NCBI GenBank assembly: GCA_934351835.1
Contig: CAKRJP010000009.1
Coordinates: 1 to 64,000, forward strand
DNA length: 64,000 bases
Direction: 5' to 3'
DNA from: an uncultured Lachnospiraceae bacterium
Lineage (GTDB): Bacteria; Bacillota; Clostridia; Lachnospirales; Lachnospiraceae
Below the pieces are notes generated by a model, which saw nothing but the letters and a program-made list of their open reading frames with translations, searched no databases and was not told the origin of the DNA. The position numbers were made by a program, and so were the translations under genes. Positions 9,155 to 17,590 of the stretch are shown piece after piece. Within the stretch, counting starts at the first letter, position 1; the number at the start of each line of letters is the position of its first letter.

Positions 9155-11032
9155 CTACAGATTCTTTACATTCAGCGCCCGGATTGCATTTAATACTGCG
9201 ATAACCATAACACCTACATCCGCAAAGATTGCCGCCCACATATTGGCAATACCCACAGCACCTAGTATCAGGCAGATTACTTTGATACCAATGGCGAAAT
9301 AAATATTTTCATATACAATGTGCAGACATTTTCTGGAAATCTTGATGGCCTTACTGATCTTGAGCGGATCATCATCCATCAGTACAATATCTGCTGCCTC
9401 GATGGCCGCATCTGAACCAAGTGCTCCCATGGCGATACCGATGTCTGCCCTTGATAATACCGGGGCATCGTTAATTCCATCTCCTACAAATGCAACTTTT
9501 TCTTTGTTGCGGTTTTTGTATTTATCCAAAAGGGCTTCTACTTCTGTAACCTTATCTCCCGGAAGGAGTTCACTGTGCACCTCGTCGATTCCAAGGTCTT
9601 TCGCTACCTGTTCTGCCACATTTTTCATATCACCGGTCAGCATCACCGTCTTCTTCACTCCGGCTTTCTTAAGTTCTTTTATTGCCTCTTTTGAATGAGG
9701 TTTCACCACGTCGGAAATCAGGATATGTCCCGCATACGCCCCATCAACTGCCACGTGGATCACTGTTCCCACACTGTGGCACACATCATATTTTACCCCG
9801 ATACGATCCATAAGTTTCGCATTTCCTGCTGCGACTGTATGTCCGTCAACTTTCGCCATCACACCATTTCCGCTGATTTCTTCTACATCTGTGACTCTGT
9901 CATTATCAATCTCTTTGCCGTATGCTTTCTTTAAACTCTTGCTGATCGGATGCCCGGAATAACTCTCTGCGTAAGCTGCATACTCCAAAAGCTGATCTTC
10001 CGGCATAGACGCGTGGTGGATACCTGTTACCTCAAATACACCCTGTGTCAGAGTTCCTGTCTTATCAAATACAATGCATTTTGTCTGGGACAGGCTCTCT
10101 AAGTAATTGGAACCTTTGACCAGAACACCTGCATTGCTTGCTCCGCCGATTCCCGCAAAGAAACTGAGGGGAATACTGATAACCAGTGCACACGGACAGC
10201 TGATAACAAGGAATGTAAGCGCTCTTGAGATCCAGTCGCCCCACTCCGGTGATAAATGCATAAATAACAAGCGGACAATTGGCGGAAGGACTGCCAGCAC
10301 AAGTGCCCCATAACATACCGCCGGTGTATAATATCTTGCAAACTTAGAAATAAAGTTCTCCGGCTCTGACTTTCTGGAACTTGCATTCTCCACCAGCTCC
10401 AGGATCTTAGATACTGTAGACTCCCCAAATTCTTTATTTGTCTTAATCTTAAGTACACCGGACATATTAATACATCCACTGATGACTTCGTCTCCCACAT
10501 GGGCTTCTCTCGGCACGCTCTCACCAGTCAGTGCACTGGTATTAAGCGTCGTATTACCCTCTACGATTACACCATCTATCGGAACTTTCTCACCCGGCTG
10601 GACAACGATGACACTTCCAATCTCAACCTCATCCGGATCTACCTGCTCTAACTTTCCGTCTTCATCTTCAATGTTGGCATAATCCGGTCGGATATCCATC
10701 AGTTCGCTGATATTCCTGCGGCTCTTACCCACCGCATAACTCTGGAACAATTCTCCGATCTGATAGAACAGCATAACAGCCACACCTTCCGTATAATCTC
10801 CCAGTGCTATCGCTCCCACTGTTGCCACTGCCATCAGAAAATTCTCATCAAACACCTGATGGTTTAAAATACCTTTCCAGGCTTTCTTCAATATATCATA
10901 TCCAATCACAAGATACGGAATCATAAATAAGGCAAATTCCAGATATCCGTCGATGGGCAGTAATTTCAGTACAACGATTAACACTGCTGCAATAATAATG
11001 CGTTTCAGGACTTTTTTCTGCTTCTTATTCAT
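9155..11032 (-). CDS. Heavy-metal-translocating P1B-type ATPase (Zn/Cd/Pb type)
   Basis: 625 residues from the ATG at 11032, chosen because AAGGAG lies eight bases upstream (a GTG nine bases earlier has no site). P1B hallmarks: CPC membrane motif at 279-281, phosphorylation motif DKTGT with Asp323, HP locus at 361-362, GDGINDAP near the C-terminus, and ~8 membrane segments. The CPC motif and the SmtB/CadC-like regulator point to Zn2+/Cd2+/Pb2+ export. The N-terminal HMA domain of typical CadA/ZntA is missing; the separate 72-residue HMA protein encoded just upstream probably replaces it. Substrate specificity is inferred from context. Confidence 0.93.
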   Translation of the reverse strand: MNKKQKKVLKRIIIAAVLIVVLKLLPIDGYLEFALFMIPYLVIGYDILKKAWKGILNHQVFDENFLMAVATVGAIALGDYTEGVAVMLFYQIGELFQSYAVGKSRRNISELMDIRPDYANIEDEDGKLEQVDPDEVEIGSVIVVQPGEKVPIDGVIVEGNTTLNTSALTGESVPREAHVGDEVISGCINMSGVLKIKTNKEFGESTVSKILELVENASSRKSEPENFISKFARYYTPAVCYGALVLAVLPPIVRLLFMHLSPEWGDWISRALTFLVISCPCALVISIPLSFFAGIGGASNAGVLVKGSNYLESLSQTKCIVFDKTGTLTQGVFEVTGIHHASMPEDQLLEYAAYAESYSGHPISKSLKKAYGKEIDNDRVTDVEEISGNGVMAKVDGHTVAAGNAKLMDRIGVKYDVCHSVGTVIHVAVDGAYAGHILISDVVKPHSKEAIKELKKAGVKKTVMLTGDMKNVAEQVAKDLGIDEVHSELLPGDKVTEVEALLDKYKNRNKEKVAFVGDGINDAPVLSRADIGIAMGALGSDAAIEAADIVLMDDDPLKISKAIKISRKCLHIVYENIYFAIGIKVICLILGAVGIANMWAAIFADVGVMVIAVLNAIRALNVKNL

Positions 11033-11121
11033 ACGCCACACTCCTTTTCTTCAAATACATTTATCTTAAAATCTATCACAAACATCCCTCTGCATATCAG
11101 AATCTCTGCTTATTATGTCAC

Positions 11122-11152
11122 GAAAGCGCCACAATCTCACTGTAGCGCTTTC
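11122..11152. other. Intercistronic hairpin between the HMA and ATPase genes
   Basis: GAAAGCGC (11122-11129) pairs perfectly with GCGCTTTC (11145-11152). There is no T-run on the minus strand, so it is more likely an mRNA-processing or stability hairpin adjusting the HMA:ATPase ratio than a terminator. Confidence 0.5.
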
Positions 11153-11178
11153 AAAATCCATCACCCGATTCAGTTCTC

Positions 11179-11397
11179 TTAGAAGAAGATCTCGCAGTCA
11201 TCTTCTACTACTTTACAGTTCTTTAAAACTCTCGGCATAACTTCCTTCGGATCAGCGCCTTCAGCAAATTCGACAGACATCTTGAGTGTCATAAAGTTTA
11301 CAACCGCGTCCTTTACTCCCTCAGTTCCTTTTGCTGCCTGTTCCATCTTATTTGCACAGTTTGCACAATCCACATCGATCTTATAAGTCTTTTTCAT
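11179..11397 (-). CDS. Stand-alone heavy-metal-associated (HMA) domain protein
   Basis: 72 residues, one ferredoxin-fold HMA domain with the metal-binding CxxC as C11-A-N-C14, plus acidic and cysteine-containing residues near the end (VVEDDCEIFF). It is a soluble metallochaperone or the detached N-terminal domain of the ATPase encoded 146 bases downstream. It is first in the operon, directly behind the promoter and the ArsR-type operator. The acidic tail with Cys68 could add a ligand, as seen in some Zn/Cd-binding HMA domains; that is inference. Confidence 0.9.
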   Translation of the reverse strand: MKKTYKIDVDCANCANKMEQAAKGTEGVKDAVVNFMTLKMSVEFAEGADPKEVMPRVLKNCKVVEDDCEIFF

Positions 11398-11428
11398 TTT
11401 TTATGATTCCTTTCTCTTTACATCCGTT

Positions 11429-11450
11429 CATATGAGCAATTATTCATATG
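11429..11450. promoter_or_regulatory. ArsR/SmtB-type operator of the metal efflux operon
   Basis: Perfect inverted repeat CATATGA-N8-TCATATG. It fits the known ArsR-family operator shape (TGA...TCA within an AT-rich 12-2-12 frame, as for CzrA and SmtB). It begins ten bases downstream of the minus-strand -10 box, covering the expected transcription start. Confidence 0.75.
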
Positions 11451-11459
11451 TTTGTTTTT

Positions 11460-11487
11460 ATTATAGCATTAATTACTGTACTGTCAA
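11460..11487 (-). promoter_or_regulatory. Promoter of the HMA-ATPase-repressor operon
   Basis: Consensus -35 TTGACA (11482-11487) and -10 TATAAT (11460-11465) with 16-base spacing on the minus strand. Confidence 0.8.
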
Positions 11488-11559
11488 TGATTTCCATGCA
11501 TTTCACAAAATTATTTTGCATTATTTTACAAATACTATAGCTGTTGACTTTTGTATTTG

Positions 11560-11590
11560 TGTATGAATATTATTCTCAATTGTTCATACA
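11560..11590. promoter_or_regulatory. Second inverted repeat, possible operator near the FeoA-like promoter
   Basis: TGTATGAA (11560-11567) pairs perfectly with TTCATACA (11583-11590) across 15 AT-rich bases. Each arm resembles an ArsR-type half-site. It ends 29 bases upstream of the -35 of the divergent gene. Confidence 0.4.
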
Positions 11591-11618
11591 ATATTTTTAT
11601 CATTAAGACAATTTTCAA

Positions 11619-11648
11619 TTGACTAACTTATATTCTGACAATTATACT
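11619..11648 (+). promoter_or_regulatory. Promoter of the FeoA-like gene
   Basis: -35 TTGACT (11619-11624), -10 TATACT (11643-11648), 18-base spacing. Confidence 0.6.
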
Positions 11649-11688
11649 TAAGAAAATGGTTTAGACGATTGCTCGGGAGGTGTATAAT

Positions 11689-11898
11689 ATGCAACCATTA
11701 TCTCAATCTACCAGGGGCACATACACCATCAAATGGATGTTTGGAATACCGGAAGTTCTCGAACAGATGAAACTGTATCAAATATCAGAAGGAAGCACTA
11801 TACAGGTGATTCAGAAATTACACGACAGTTTAATCATCCGCTGCGGAGATCGTAGATTTGCGATTGGCAATGAAGTGGCTGACCGTATACAGGTGTAA
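11689..11898 (+). CDS. FeoA-like small SH3-fold protein
   Basis: 69 residues from ATG 11689, which has GGGAGG eight bases upstream; the GTG at 11680 overlaps that site and is rejected. The C-terminal half (GSTIQVIQKL ... GDRRFAIGNEVADRIQV) matches the FeoA domain pattern, an SH3-like beta barrel normally linked to ferrous-iron transporter FeoB or fused to metal regulators. No feoB is present here, so it is an orphan FeoA-like protein. It is transcribed away from the metal efflux operon, sharing a 290-base regulatory region with two operator-like repeats, which suggests but does not prove a metal-related role. Confidence 0.75.
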   Translation: MQPLSQSTRGTYTIKWMFGIPEVLEQMKLYQISEGSTIQVIQKLHDSLIIRCGDRRFAIGNEVADRIQV

Positions 11899-11906
11899 CA
11901 GAGCAA

Positions 11907-11942
11907 AAAATTAGCAGGCTTTTCAAAAGGCCTGCTAATTTT
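11907..11942. terminator. Bidirectional terminator, FeoA-like / ATP-grasp genes
   Basis: AATTAGCAGGC is perfectly repeated in inverse around TTTTCAAAAG, with A-rich left and T-rich right flanks, serving both convergent genes. Confidence 0.85.
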
Positions 11943-11971
11943 ATGTCTCTATGGATTATGTCTCTATGCAC

Positions 11972-13342
11972 TTATTTCGCTTTCTTTGCCGCACTATCTG
12001 TTGTTTTCTTCGTACCGCTGTTCGCTGCTGCTCTTTTTGCCGCACGCTTTCTTGCCGGGCGTTTCTTTTCTGCGGTTTTTGTTGCTGCTGCCTTTGGCTC
12101 AACCGCAATTTTCTCTGTAACTTCCGTTGCTGATTCCGCCTTCTCCACGCTCTTGCAGCCCAGCACATCCTGATAGAACTGGTTCATGCCTTCTTCCGTC
12201 TCGAATCTGGCGATATACATCTGGTTTCCCATTGCTCCGGATAATGCCTCCGGCATTCTTCCGGTCATCTTCAGGTTATCTCTGTATTTTTCCCTAATTT
12301 CTTCGTCTGAATATACAAAGTCTTTGCCGTCTCTTCTTCCGGCGAATGGACAAAATGCATGCTCTGTAGATTCGATGGTAGATCGGTCAAATGCAATCAT
12401 ATCTGCCCAGATCTTATATACATTTGTACTGTGGGCAAAATTAATCATATCCGGCGTAAATCCACCGCTCGGACGCATATTAACTTCCAGTGCCACTACA
12501 TCGTCTTTTTTGCCCATTCCCTCATGGTCTTCTAACAAACGGAAAAATTCAAAATGAACAAATCTGCTCTTTACGCCAAAGCTCTTTACTGTAGCCCGTC
12601 CTGCTTTTCGGATATCTTCTGCCAGATCTTTTACGATATAATAACGGCAGTTGTCATCATTATTAACGATATCCATGACAGAAATCGGCGTGATATTTCC
12701 GGTCTCAAACATCGGCTCTCCCTTAGAGTCAATAACTGCATCGTAGGAAGTGATCTCAGCACAGATAAACTCTTCCATAATATAAGAAATATTCGGATTC
12801 TTCTTGGCCAGAAATGCATCCAGTTCTGACTCATCGGATAATTTGTGGGTATCTGACGCGCCCACACCGTTGTCCGGTTTTACAATGACCGGATATCCCA
12901 CTTCTTTAATAAATTCTACGCAGTGCTCTTTATCATCCACGATGTGATAGCGCGCCACCGGGATGTTGGCTTTTTTGTAGAACTCTTTCATTTTAGATTT
13001 GTATTTAATACGCGGCATGTCTGCTGTCTGGAATCCACTCTGTATATTAAAGTCTGTACGAAGTTTTGCATCTTTCTCCAACCAGTATTCATTATTAGAC
13101 TCCAGCCAGTCGATTCTTCCGTATTTGTAAATAAAGAATGCTACTGCACGGTACACTTCATCCTCATTCTCCAGGCTGCCGACTTTATAATACTCATTCA
13201 GACTGCCCTTTAATTCGCCTGACAGCTCATCATATGGCTGATCGCCGATTCCAAGTACATTCATTCCATTGTTCTGAAGTTCCTTACAGAACTGCCAGTA
13301 ATTTGTTGGAAAATTTGGTGATATAAATATTACATTTTTCAT
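11972..13342 (-). CDS. ATP-grasp ligase-like protein with Lys/Ala-rich tail
   Basis: 456 residues. Residues ~1-110 form an N-terminal nucleotide-fold domain (MKNVIFISPNFPTNYW). Residues ~115-330 are an ATP-grasp domain: YPVIVKPDNGVGASDT is the ATP-binding strand-loop, and LEVNMRPSGGFTPDM carries the metal-binding Glu and Asn. Such enzymes join a carboxylate to an amine or thiol using ATP. The last ~50 residues are an Ala/Lys/Arg-rich, histone H1-like tail (KKRPARKRAAKRAA) that is unusual and may bind nucleic acid or another polyanion. It sits at the end of a minus-strand group with two esterases (29 bases after the first). The substrate is unknown. Confidence 0.8.
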   Translation of the reverse strand: MKNVIFISPNFPTNYWQFCKELQNNGMNVLGIGDQPYDELSGELKGSLNEYYKVGSLENEDEVYRAVAFFIYKYGRIDWLESNNEYWLEKDAKLRTDFNIQSGFQTADMPRIKYKSKMKEFYKKANIPVARYHIVDDKEHCVEFIKEVGYPVIVKPDNGVGASDTHKLSDESELDAFLAKKNPNISYIMEEFICAEITSYDAVIDSKGEPMFETGNITPISVMDIVNNDDNCRYYIVKDLAEDIRKAGRATVKSFGVKSRFVHFEFFRLLEDHEGMGKKDDVVALEVNMRPSGGFTPDMINFAHSTNVYKIWADMIAFDRSTIESTEHAFCPFAGRRDGKDFVYSDEEIREKYRDNLKMTGRMPEALSGAMGNQMYIARFETEEGMNQFYQDVLGCKSVEKAESATEVTEKIAVEPKAAATKTAEKKRPARKRAAKRAAANSGTKKTTDSAAKKAK

Positions 13343-13371
13343 TCGTTTATGCTCTCTCCTTACTCTTTCCT

Positions 13372-14130
13372 CTAGCGTTGTCCTAATAAAAATGGGACAA
13401 AATAGGTAACCTGCTTATACCACCAGTCCCAGTCGTGGCAGCAGTCATATCCCCAGACATCCACCCAGATGTCGATTCCTTTTCTCCAGAAAATATCCCG
13501 GAGCTGATATGTGCTATCCGGCTGTTCCCAGGCCCCTTGTCCCACACAGATAATGCCTCTTCTCTCATTATACATCTGTATGTACGGATGATCCTCCGGC
13601 AGGTTCTCCATATAATGAACCGGTGAATTTAAATACACCAGATCATCCATGTAGGACCCCCAGCCATACTCCGCGGTATAAATTCCGCTGAGTGCCAGCA
13701 TCCCATTAAACAGATCCGGACGTCTCAAAAACAAATTCGCTGCGTGCGTTGCCCCAAGGCTGCATCCAAATACTGACACGCCGGAGCACTCGGCTTCCCC
13801 GTTCTTCTCACTGTAAAGTTCATGGATAAACGGCACCATCTCATCCGTGATATAACGGATCCAGGCCTCGTATCTTTCGATCCGCCATCTCGGATCCCCG
13901 AAAGTATTCGACCAGGTCTCCTGATCCAGTGTATCGATTGAAATAATCATCGCCTCACCGGCATCGATCCACGGTGCCCATACATCCGTCATTTTAAAAT
14001 TCTCAAAATCAAAAAAGCGGCCGTCCTGGCACGGAATGAACAGAATCGGTTGTCCGCTGTGTCCGTACACTTTCCACTCCATCTCACGGTTCAGTGCTTT
14101 GCTAAATTCTTTGTAATATGCTGTCTCCAT
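13372..14130 (-). CDS. Alpha/beta-hydrolase esterase (first of a pair)
   Basis: 252 residues of the putative-esterase (EstA/esterase D-like) alpha/beta-hydrolase family. The nucleophile elbow GCSLG places Ser124; the likely catalytic His is H232 in CCHDWDWW close to the C-terminus. No signal peptide, so cytosolic. Start ATG 14130 has AGGAG seven bases upstream. It lies between the second esterase gene and the ATP-grasp gene on the same strand with short gaps, and all three probably act on one compound. Proteins of this family deacylate sugar, mycolyl or siderophore esters; which applies here is not evident. Confidence 0.82.
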   Translation of the reverse strand: METAYYKEFSKALNREMEWKVYGHSGQPILFIPCQDGRFFDFENFKMTDVWAPWIDAGEAMIISIDTLDQETWSNTFGDPRWRIERYEAWIRYITDEMVPFIHELYSEKNGEAECSGVSVFGCSLGATHAANLFLRRPDLFNGMLALSGIYTAEYGWGSYMDDLVYLNSPVHYMENLPEDHPYIQMYNERRGIICVGQGAWEQPDSTYQLRDIFWRKGIDIWVDVWGYDCCHDWDWWYKQVTYFVPFLLGQR

Positions 14131-14175
14131 ATGTTTCTCCTATTATTACAATCCCATAACTACCAAACAGCTCTT

Positions 14176-14937
14176 TTATTCATACATCAGTGTTTCCATA
14201 AAAAACGGGATCTGGCGCTCCCAGCTTGCCTCCGAATGCGTTCCGTTCGGCACGATCCGGCTGTTCACGTAGATACCTCGTTTCATAAGTTGTGCCGTAA
14301 ATCCGGAAAATAACCGTTTCGTATCTCTGTGGTTTGACATCTCCTTAGAACCGTAATCCATGTAAATATGTGTATTAGCTCTCACTCTGGCAGTCCGGAA
14401 TAAGCGCTCTAACTGCACCGGGGAAAATACCAGTGACGGTGATAACGCTGCACATCTGGAAAAATATTTATTATACTCCATCACTGCATACAGACTCATC
14501 AGCCCACCCATAGAGCTTCCTGCGATAAACGTATGCTCTCTGTCCGGAAGTGTCCGGAAATGCACATCGACATATGGTTTGAAAGTCTTCGTCATCCATT
14601 CCATTGTGATCCGCCCTTTTCCCTGGATATTTCCAAAATTCGGATCTGCAAATGTATACGGTGAATACTCGGATAACCTTCCGTGATCCGGACTGTGGTT
14701 ACACTCCACCGCTGCAATAATGAGCTGTGTCTGCGTGTAATCCATGTACTCTCTCATTCCCCAGGACTTCCCATAGGTCGCATCTGAATCAAAGAATACG
14801 TTGTGCCCGTCAAACATATATAATACAGGATATCTTTTCTCCTGCTCATACTGATAAGATTCCGGCAGGTAAATATAAGCATTCCGCTTCTCTTCCCCAG
14901 TTAATTCCGGTATCTGTATTTCCCATTTATTAACCAT
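14176..14937 (-). CDS. Alpha/beta-hydrolase esterase (second of a pair)
   Basis: 253 residues. The ATG at 14937 is chosen because GGAGG lies five bases upstream; an in-frame ATG 57 bases earlier lacks a ribosome site. The fold is the Fes/esterase D type: PVLYMFDGHNVF near the start, nucleophile elbow GSSMGG with Ser142, and a late catalytic His in PNGTHSEASW. It is only distantly related to the neighbouring esterase. It is the first gene of the three-gene group with the other esterase (45-base gap) and the ATP-grasp protein. Enterochelin-esterase-like activity is possible but no siderophore genes are nearby. Confidence 0.82.
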   Translation of the reverse strand: MVNKWEIQIPELTGEEKRNAYIYLPESYQYEQEKRYPVLYMFDGHNVFFDSDATYGKSWGMREYMDYTQTQLIIAAVECNHSPDHGRLSEYSPYTFADPNFGNIQGKGRITMEWMTKTFKPYVDVHFRTLPDREHTFIAGSSMGGLMSLYAVMEYNKYFSRCAALSPSLVFSPVQLERLFRTARVRANTHIYMDYGSKEMSNHRDTKRLFSGFTAQLMKRGIYVNSRIVPNGTHSEASWERQIPFFMETLMYE

Positions 14938-15103
14938 AGTTTCCTCCAATTTTCGAATTACCATCCACGGAAATGATAGCACAACAACTGTCAAATATCA
15001 AATGCCTGTGGTATACTTATAGGTACTAAACAAGGTTGTGAATGTACAAGATGCAAAACAATCTGTGGATATCATAATGCTATATAAGAGAAAGGGGTAC
15101 ATT

Positions 15104-15886
15104 ATGGATTATCAGAATATTATCTACTCATTTAATGATGGCGTTGCCACCATCACTTTAAACCGGCCAAAGGCATGGAATGCTCTTTGCTCGGAACTGA
15201 ATGTCGAGATGATCGATGTATTAAATAAAATCAAATACAACCAGGAAGTCCGCGTTCTCATCATCACCGGAGGTCCGAAAGTATTTGCGGCCGGTGCCGA
15301 TATCAAACAGATGTCGAAAGCGTCTGCCATGCAGGGACAACGCACTGCGGAGCAGGGGCACCTGATCAACGATATGTTAGAAGAGCTTCCATTTCCGGTT
15401 ATCGCTGCTGTCAACGGACCGGCCCTCGGCGGTGGCTGTGAGATGACACTTGCCTGTGATTTTCGCGTAGTAGGCGAGCATTCTTCTTTCGCATTTCCGG
15501 AGGTCAGCATCGGAATTATGCCGGGAGCTGGTGGAACCCAGCGTATGGCACGCCTGATCGGTGCCGCAAAAACCAAAGAAATGGTTCTTCTTGGTAAGAA
15601 AATCAAGGGAACAGAAGCCGGAGAACTTGGACTTGCCACCGTTGTTGTACCGGACGAGCAGGTGCAGGAAGAGGCCCTTAAGATGGCAGAGAAATTAAAA
15701 GGAATGCCGGCCTACGCATGTGCCATGGCCAAAAGAGCCATCAACCTCGGAGAGACCTACGGCATCGGGACCGGAAAATTATTTGAAAAAGAACTGTTCG
15801 GACTGTGCTTTGCCCACCCGGATCAGGAAGAAGGTATGGATGCGTTTATGAACAAACGCGATCCACATTATAGCAACGACCGTTAG
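15104..15886 (+). CDS. Enoyl-CoA hydratase/crotonase family protein
   Basis: 260 residues from ATG 15104, preceded by AAAGGGG; an upstream in-frame start at 15038 has no such site. It has the crotonase fold with both catalytic glutamates: E113 in GGGCEMTLACD and E133 in FPEVSIGIMPGAGG. It has the oxyanion-hole region AAGADIKQM. The reaction is expected to be reversible hydration of crotonyl-CoA to 3-hydroxybutyryl-CoA, as in the clostridial butyrate pathway (Crt). However, the usual bcd-etf-hbd-thl partners are absent here, so another short-chain enoyl-CoA may be used. An extended -10 (TGGTATACT) lies ~80 bases upstream. Confidence 0.85.
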   Translation: MDYQNIIYSFNDGVATITLNRPKAWNALCSELNVEMIDVLNKIKYNQEVRVLIITGGPKVFAAGADIKQMSKASAMQGQRTAEQGHLINDMLEELPFPVIAAVNGPALGGGCEMTLACDFRVVGEHSSFAFPEVSIGIMPGAGGTQRMARLIGAAKTKEMVLLGKKIKGTEAGELGLATVVVPDEQVQEEALKMAEKLKGMPAYACAMAKRAINLGETYGIGTGKLFEKELFGLCFAHPDQEEGMDAFMNKRDPHYSNDR

Positions 15887-15930
15887 TTTCAAATTCAAGG
15901 TAAATCCTTTATACGCTTCTTTATAACAAT

Positions 15931-15986
15931 AAAAAGTGCTAAAAAACATTTATGGGTTGCTCCATATCTGCCTTTTAGCACTTTTT
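15931..15986. terminator. Bidirectional terminator between crotonase and citrate synthase genes
   Basis: Perfect 14-bp repeat AAAAAGTGCTAAAA (15931-15944) with TTTTAGCACTTTTT (15973-15986). Confidence 0.85.
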
Positions 15987-16032
15987 AATTCTGTCTTATC
16001 TATTACTGTATAGTATTTCAAATGAATATCAC

Positions 16033-17412
16033 TTATCGTTCATCCATCGCATGAAAATTTGTATGCTCTCCGACATATTTATAAGCCGGACGGATGATCT
16101 TACTTGCATTCATGATTTCTTCCAGTCTGTGTGCGCTCCATCCCGGGATACGCGCGATTGCGAAAATCGGTGTAAATAACTCTCTCGGGATTCCAAGCAT
16201 TGTATAAACAAATCCACTGTAGAAGTCTACATTTGCGCAGACATTTTTAAAGAGTTTTCTCTGCTTCATAACCAGTTCGCCCGCCAGGTTCTCCACCAGC
16301 TCATATAATGCAAATTCTTCCATCAGACCTTTCTCTTCGGCCAGTTCTCTTGCATATTCCTTTAAAATTACTTCTCTTGGATCTGATAATGTATAAACGG
16401 CATGTCCCATTCCGTAGATCAATCCGGAGTGGTCAAATGCTTCTTTGTTAAGGATCTTTGTCAGATAAGCAGCCACTTCTTCCTCGTTGGTCCAATCTTT
16501 GACATGAGCTTTGATATCGTCAAACATTCCCTGTACTTTCAGGTTCGCACCTCCATGACGGAAACCTTTCAATGATCCGATGGATGCAGCTACTGCTGAG
16601 TATGTGTCTGTTCCTGAAGATGTTACAACGTGTGTGGTAAATGTAGAGTTATTACCACCGCCATGCTCTGCATGAAGAATCAGCGCGACATCCAGAACTT
16701 TCGCCTCTAATTCTGTATAATGACCATCCGGTCTTAACATCAGAAGTATATTCTCTGCCAGAGGAAGTCCTTTGACAGGGTTTCTGATAAACAAGGTGTC
16801 ATCCAGACGGAAGTGACGGTAAGAATGATACGAGTATACCGCGATCAACGGTAATTTCGCTATCAGTTCTAATGCCTGTCTAAGCACGTTATCTGCACTT
16901 ACATCATCCGGGCGCGCATCATAACTATATAATGTCAATACACATCTCTGCATTGCATTCATGATATCGTGACTGGATGCTTTCATAATCACGTCTCTTA
17001 CAAAACGTCCACTCAGTTCCTCCAGTTCAAACATGACATTTAAAAACATATCCAGTTCATTTTTCTTTGGCAGTCTTCCGAATAACAGAAGATAAATCGT
17101 CTCTTCAAATCCGTATTTGCGGTTGCCGATTCCTTTTACCAGATCATTGACGTCAATTCCCTGATAGTAAAGACGACCTTCTGACGGAATGCTACGGCCA
17201 TTCACCAGTACATGTCCGGATACATCAGATATCTCAGTTAAACCGGTAAGGACACCTTTACCTGCCGAATCACGAAGACCTCTTTTTACGTCATATTCTA
17301 CATACAAGTTCGGATTAATCCGGTGATTCTTCATCAACGTTTTCTCCAACGCCTGCATACTCTCTTTTATATTCTCCATCTCATCAACAACTAACATTTC
17401 ATTCTGTGACAT
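16033..17412 (-). CDS. gltA: Citrate synthase
   Basis: 459 residues from ATG 17412, where AGGAGG is eight bases upstream; the ATG at 17418 is only two bases from it. Catalytic features of citrate synthase are visible: His in LHAEHGGGNNST, His in GMGHAVYT, and Asp in NVDFYSG. It condenses acetyl-CoA with oxaloacetate and here probably feeds 2-oxoglutarate and glutamate synthesis in an anaerobe. Aconitase and isocitrate dehydrogenase genes do not adjoin it. A ~60-residue N-terminal extension before the core (MSQNEMLVVDEMENIKESMQ) is typical of the clostridial citrate/2-methylcitrate synthase branch. A methylcitrate role cannot be excluded. Confidence 0.92.
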   Translation of the reverse strand: MSQNEMLVVDEMENIKESMQALEKTLMKNHRINPNLYVEYDVKRGLRDSAGKGVLTGLTEISDVSGHVLVNGRSIPSEGRLYYQGIDVNDLVKGIGNRKYGFEETIYLLLFGRLPKKNELDMFLNVMFELEELSGRFVRDVIMKASSHDIMNAMQRCVLTLYSYDARPDDVSADNVLRQALELIAKLPLIAVYSYHSYRHFRLDDTLFIRNPVKGLPLAENILLMLRPDGHYTELEAKVLDVALILHAEHGGGNNSTFTTHVVTSSGTDTYSAVAASIGSLKGFRHGGANLKVQGMFDDIKAHVKDWTNEEEVAAYLTKILNKEAFDHSGLIYGMGHAVYTLSDPREVILKEYARELAEEKGLMEEFALYELVENLAGELVMKQRKLFKNVCANVDFYSGFVYTMLGIPRELFTPIFAIARIPGWSAHRLEEIMNASKIIRPAYKYVGEHTNFHAMDER

Positions 17413-17539
17413 CTGCATAACCTCCTATTCCCCATATCCTGATAAACAGGTCCATTAGAATACATGTATACACGCATCCAACTTTTAACTTATAATATAC
17501 ATTAACATTTCGAATATTACAATATTTTTTTGCATTTTT

Positions 17540-17582
17540 ATACAAAAAACAGAGCAAACTCTTTTTTCAGTATTGCTCTGTT
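17540..17582 (-). terminator. Terminator of the C39 peptidase gene
   Basis: AACAGAGCAA (17548-17557) pairs with TTGCTCTGTT (17573-17582). TTTTTT follows on the minus strand. Confidence 0.8.
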
Positions 17583-17590
17583 CATACATT

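Noticed and set aside
11122..11152. Terminator between HMA and ATPase genes
   Set aside because: The hairpin has no T-run on the coding strand, and the two genes are functionally coupled; listed instead as an intercistronic hairpin.
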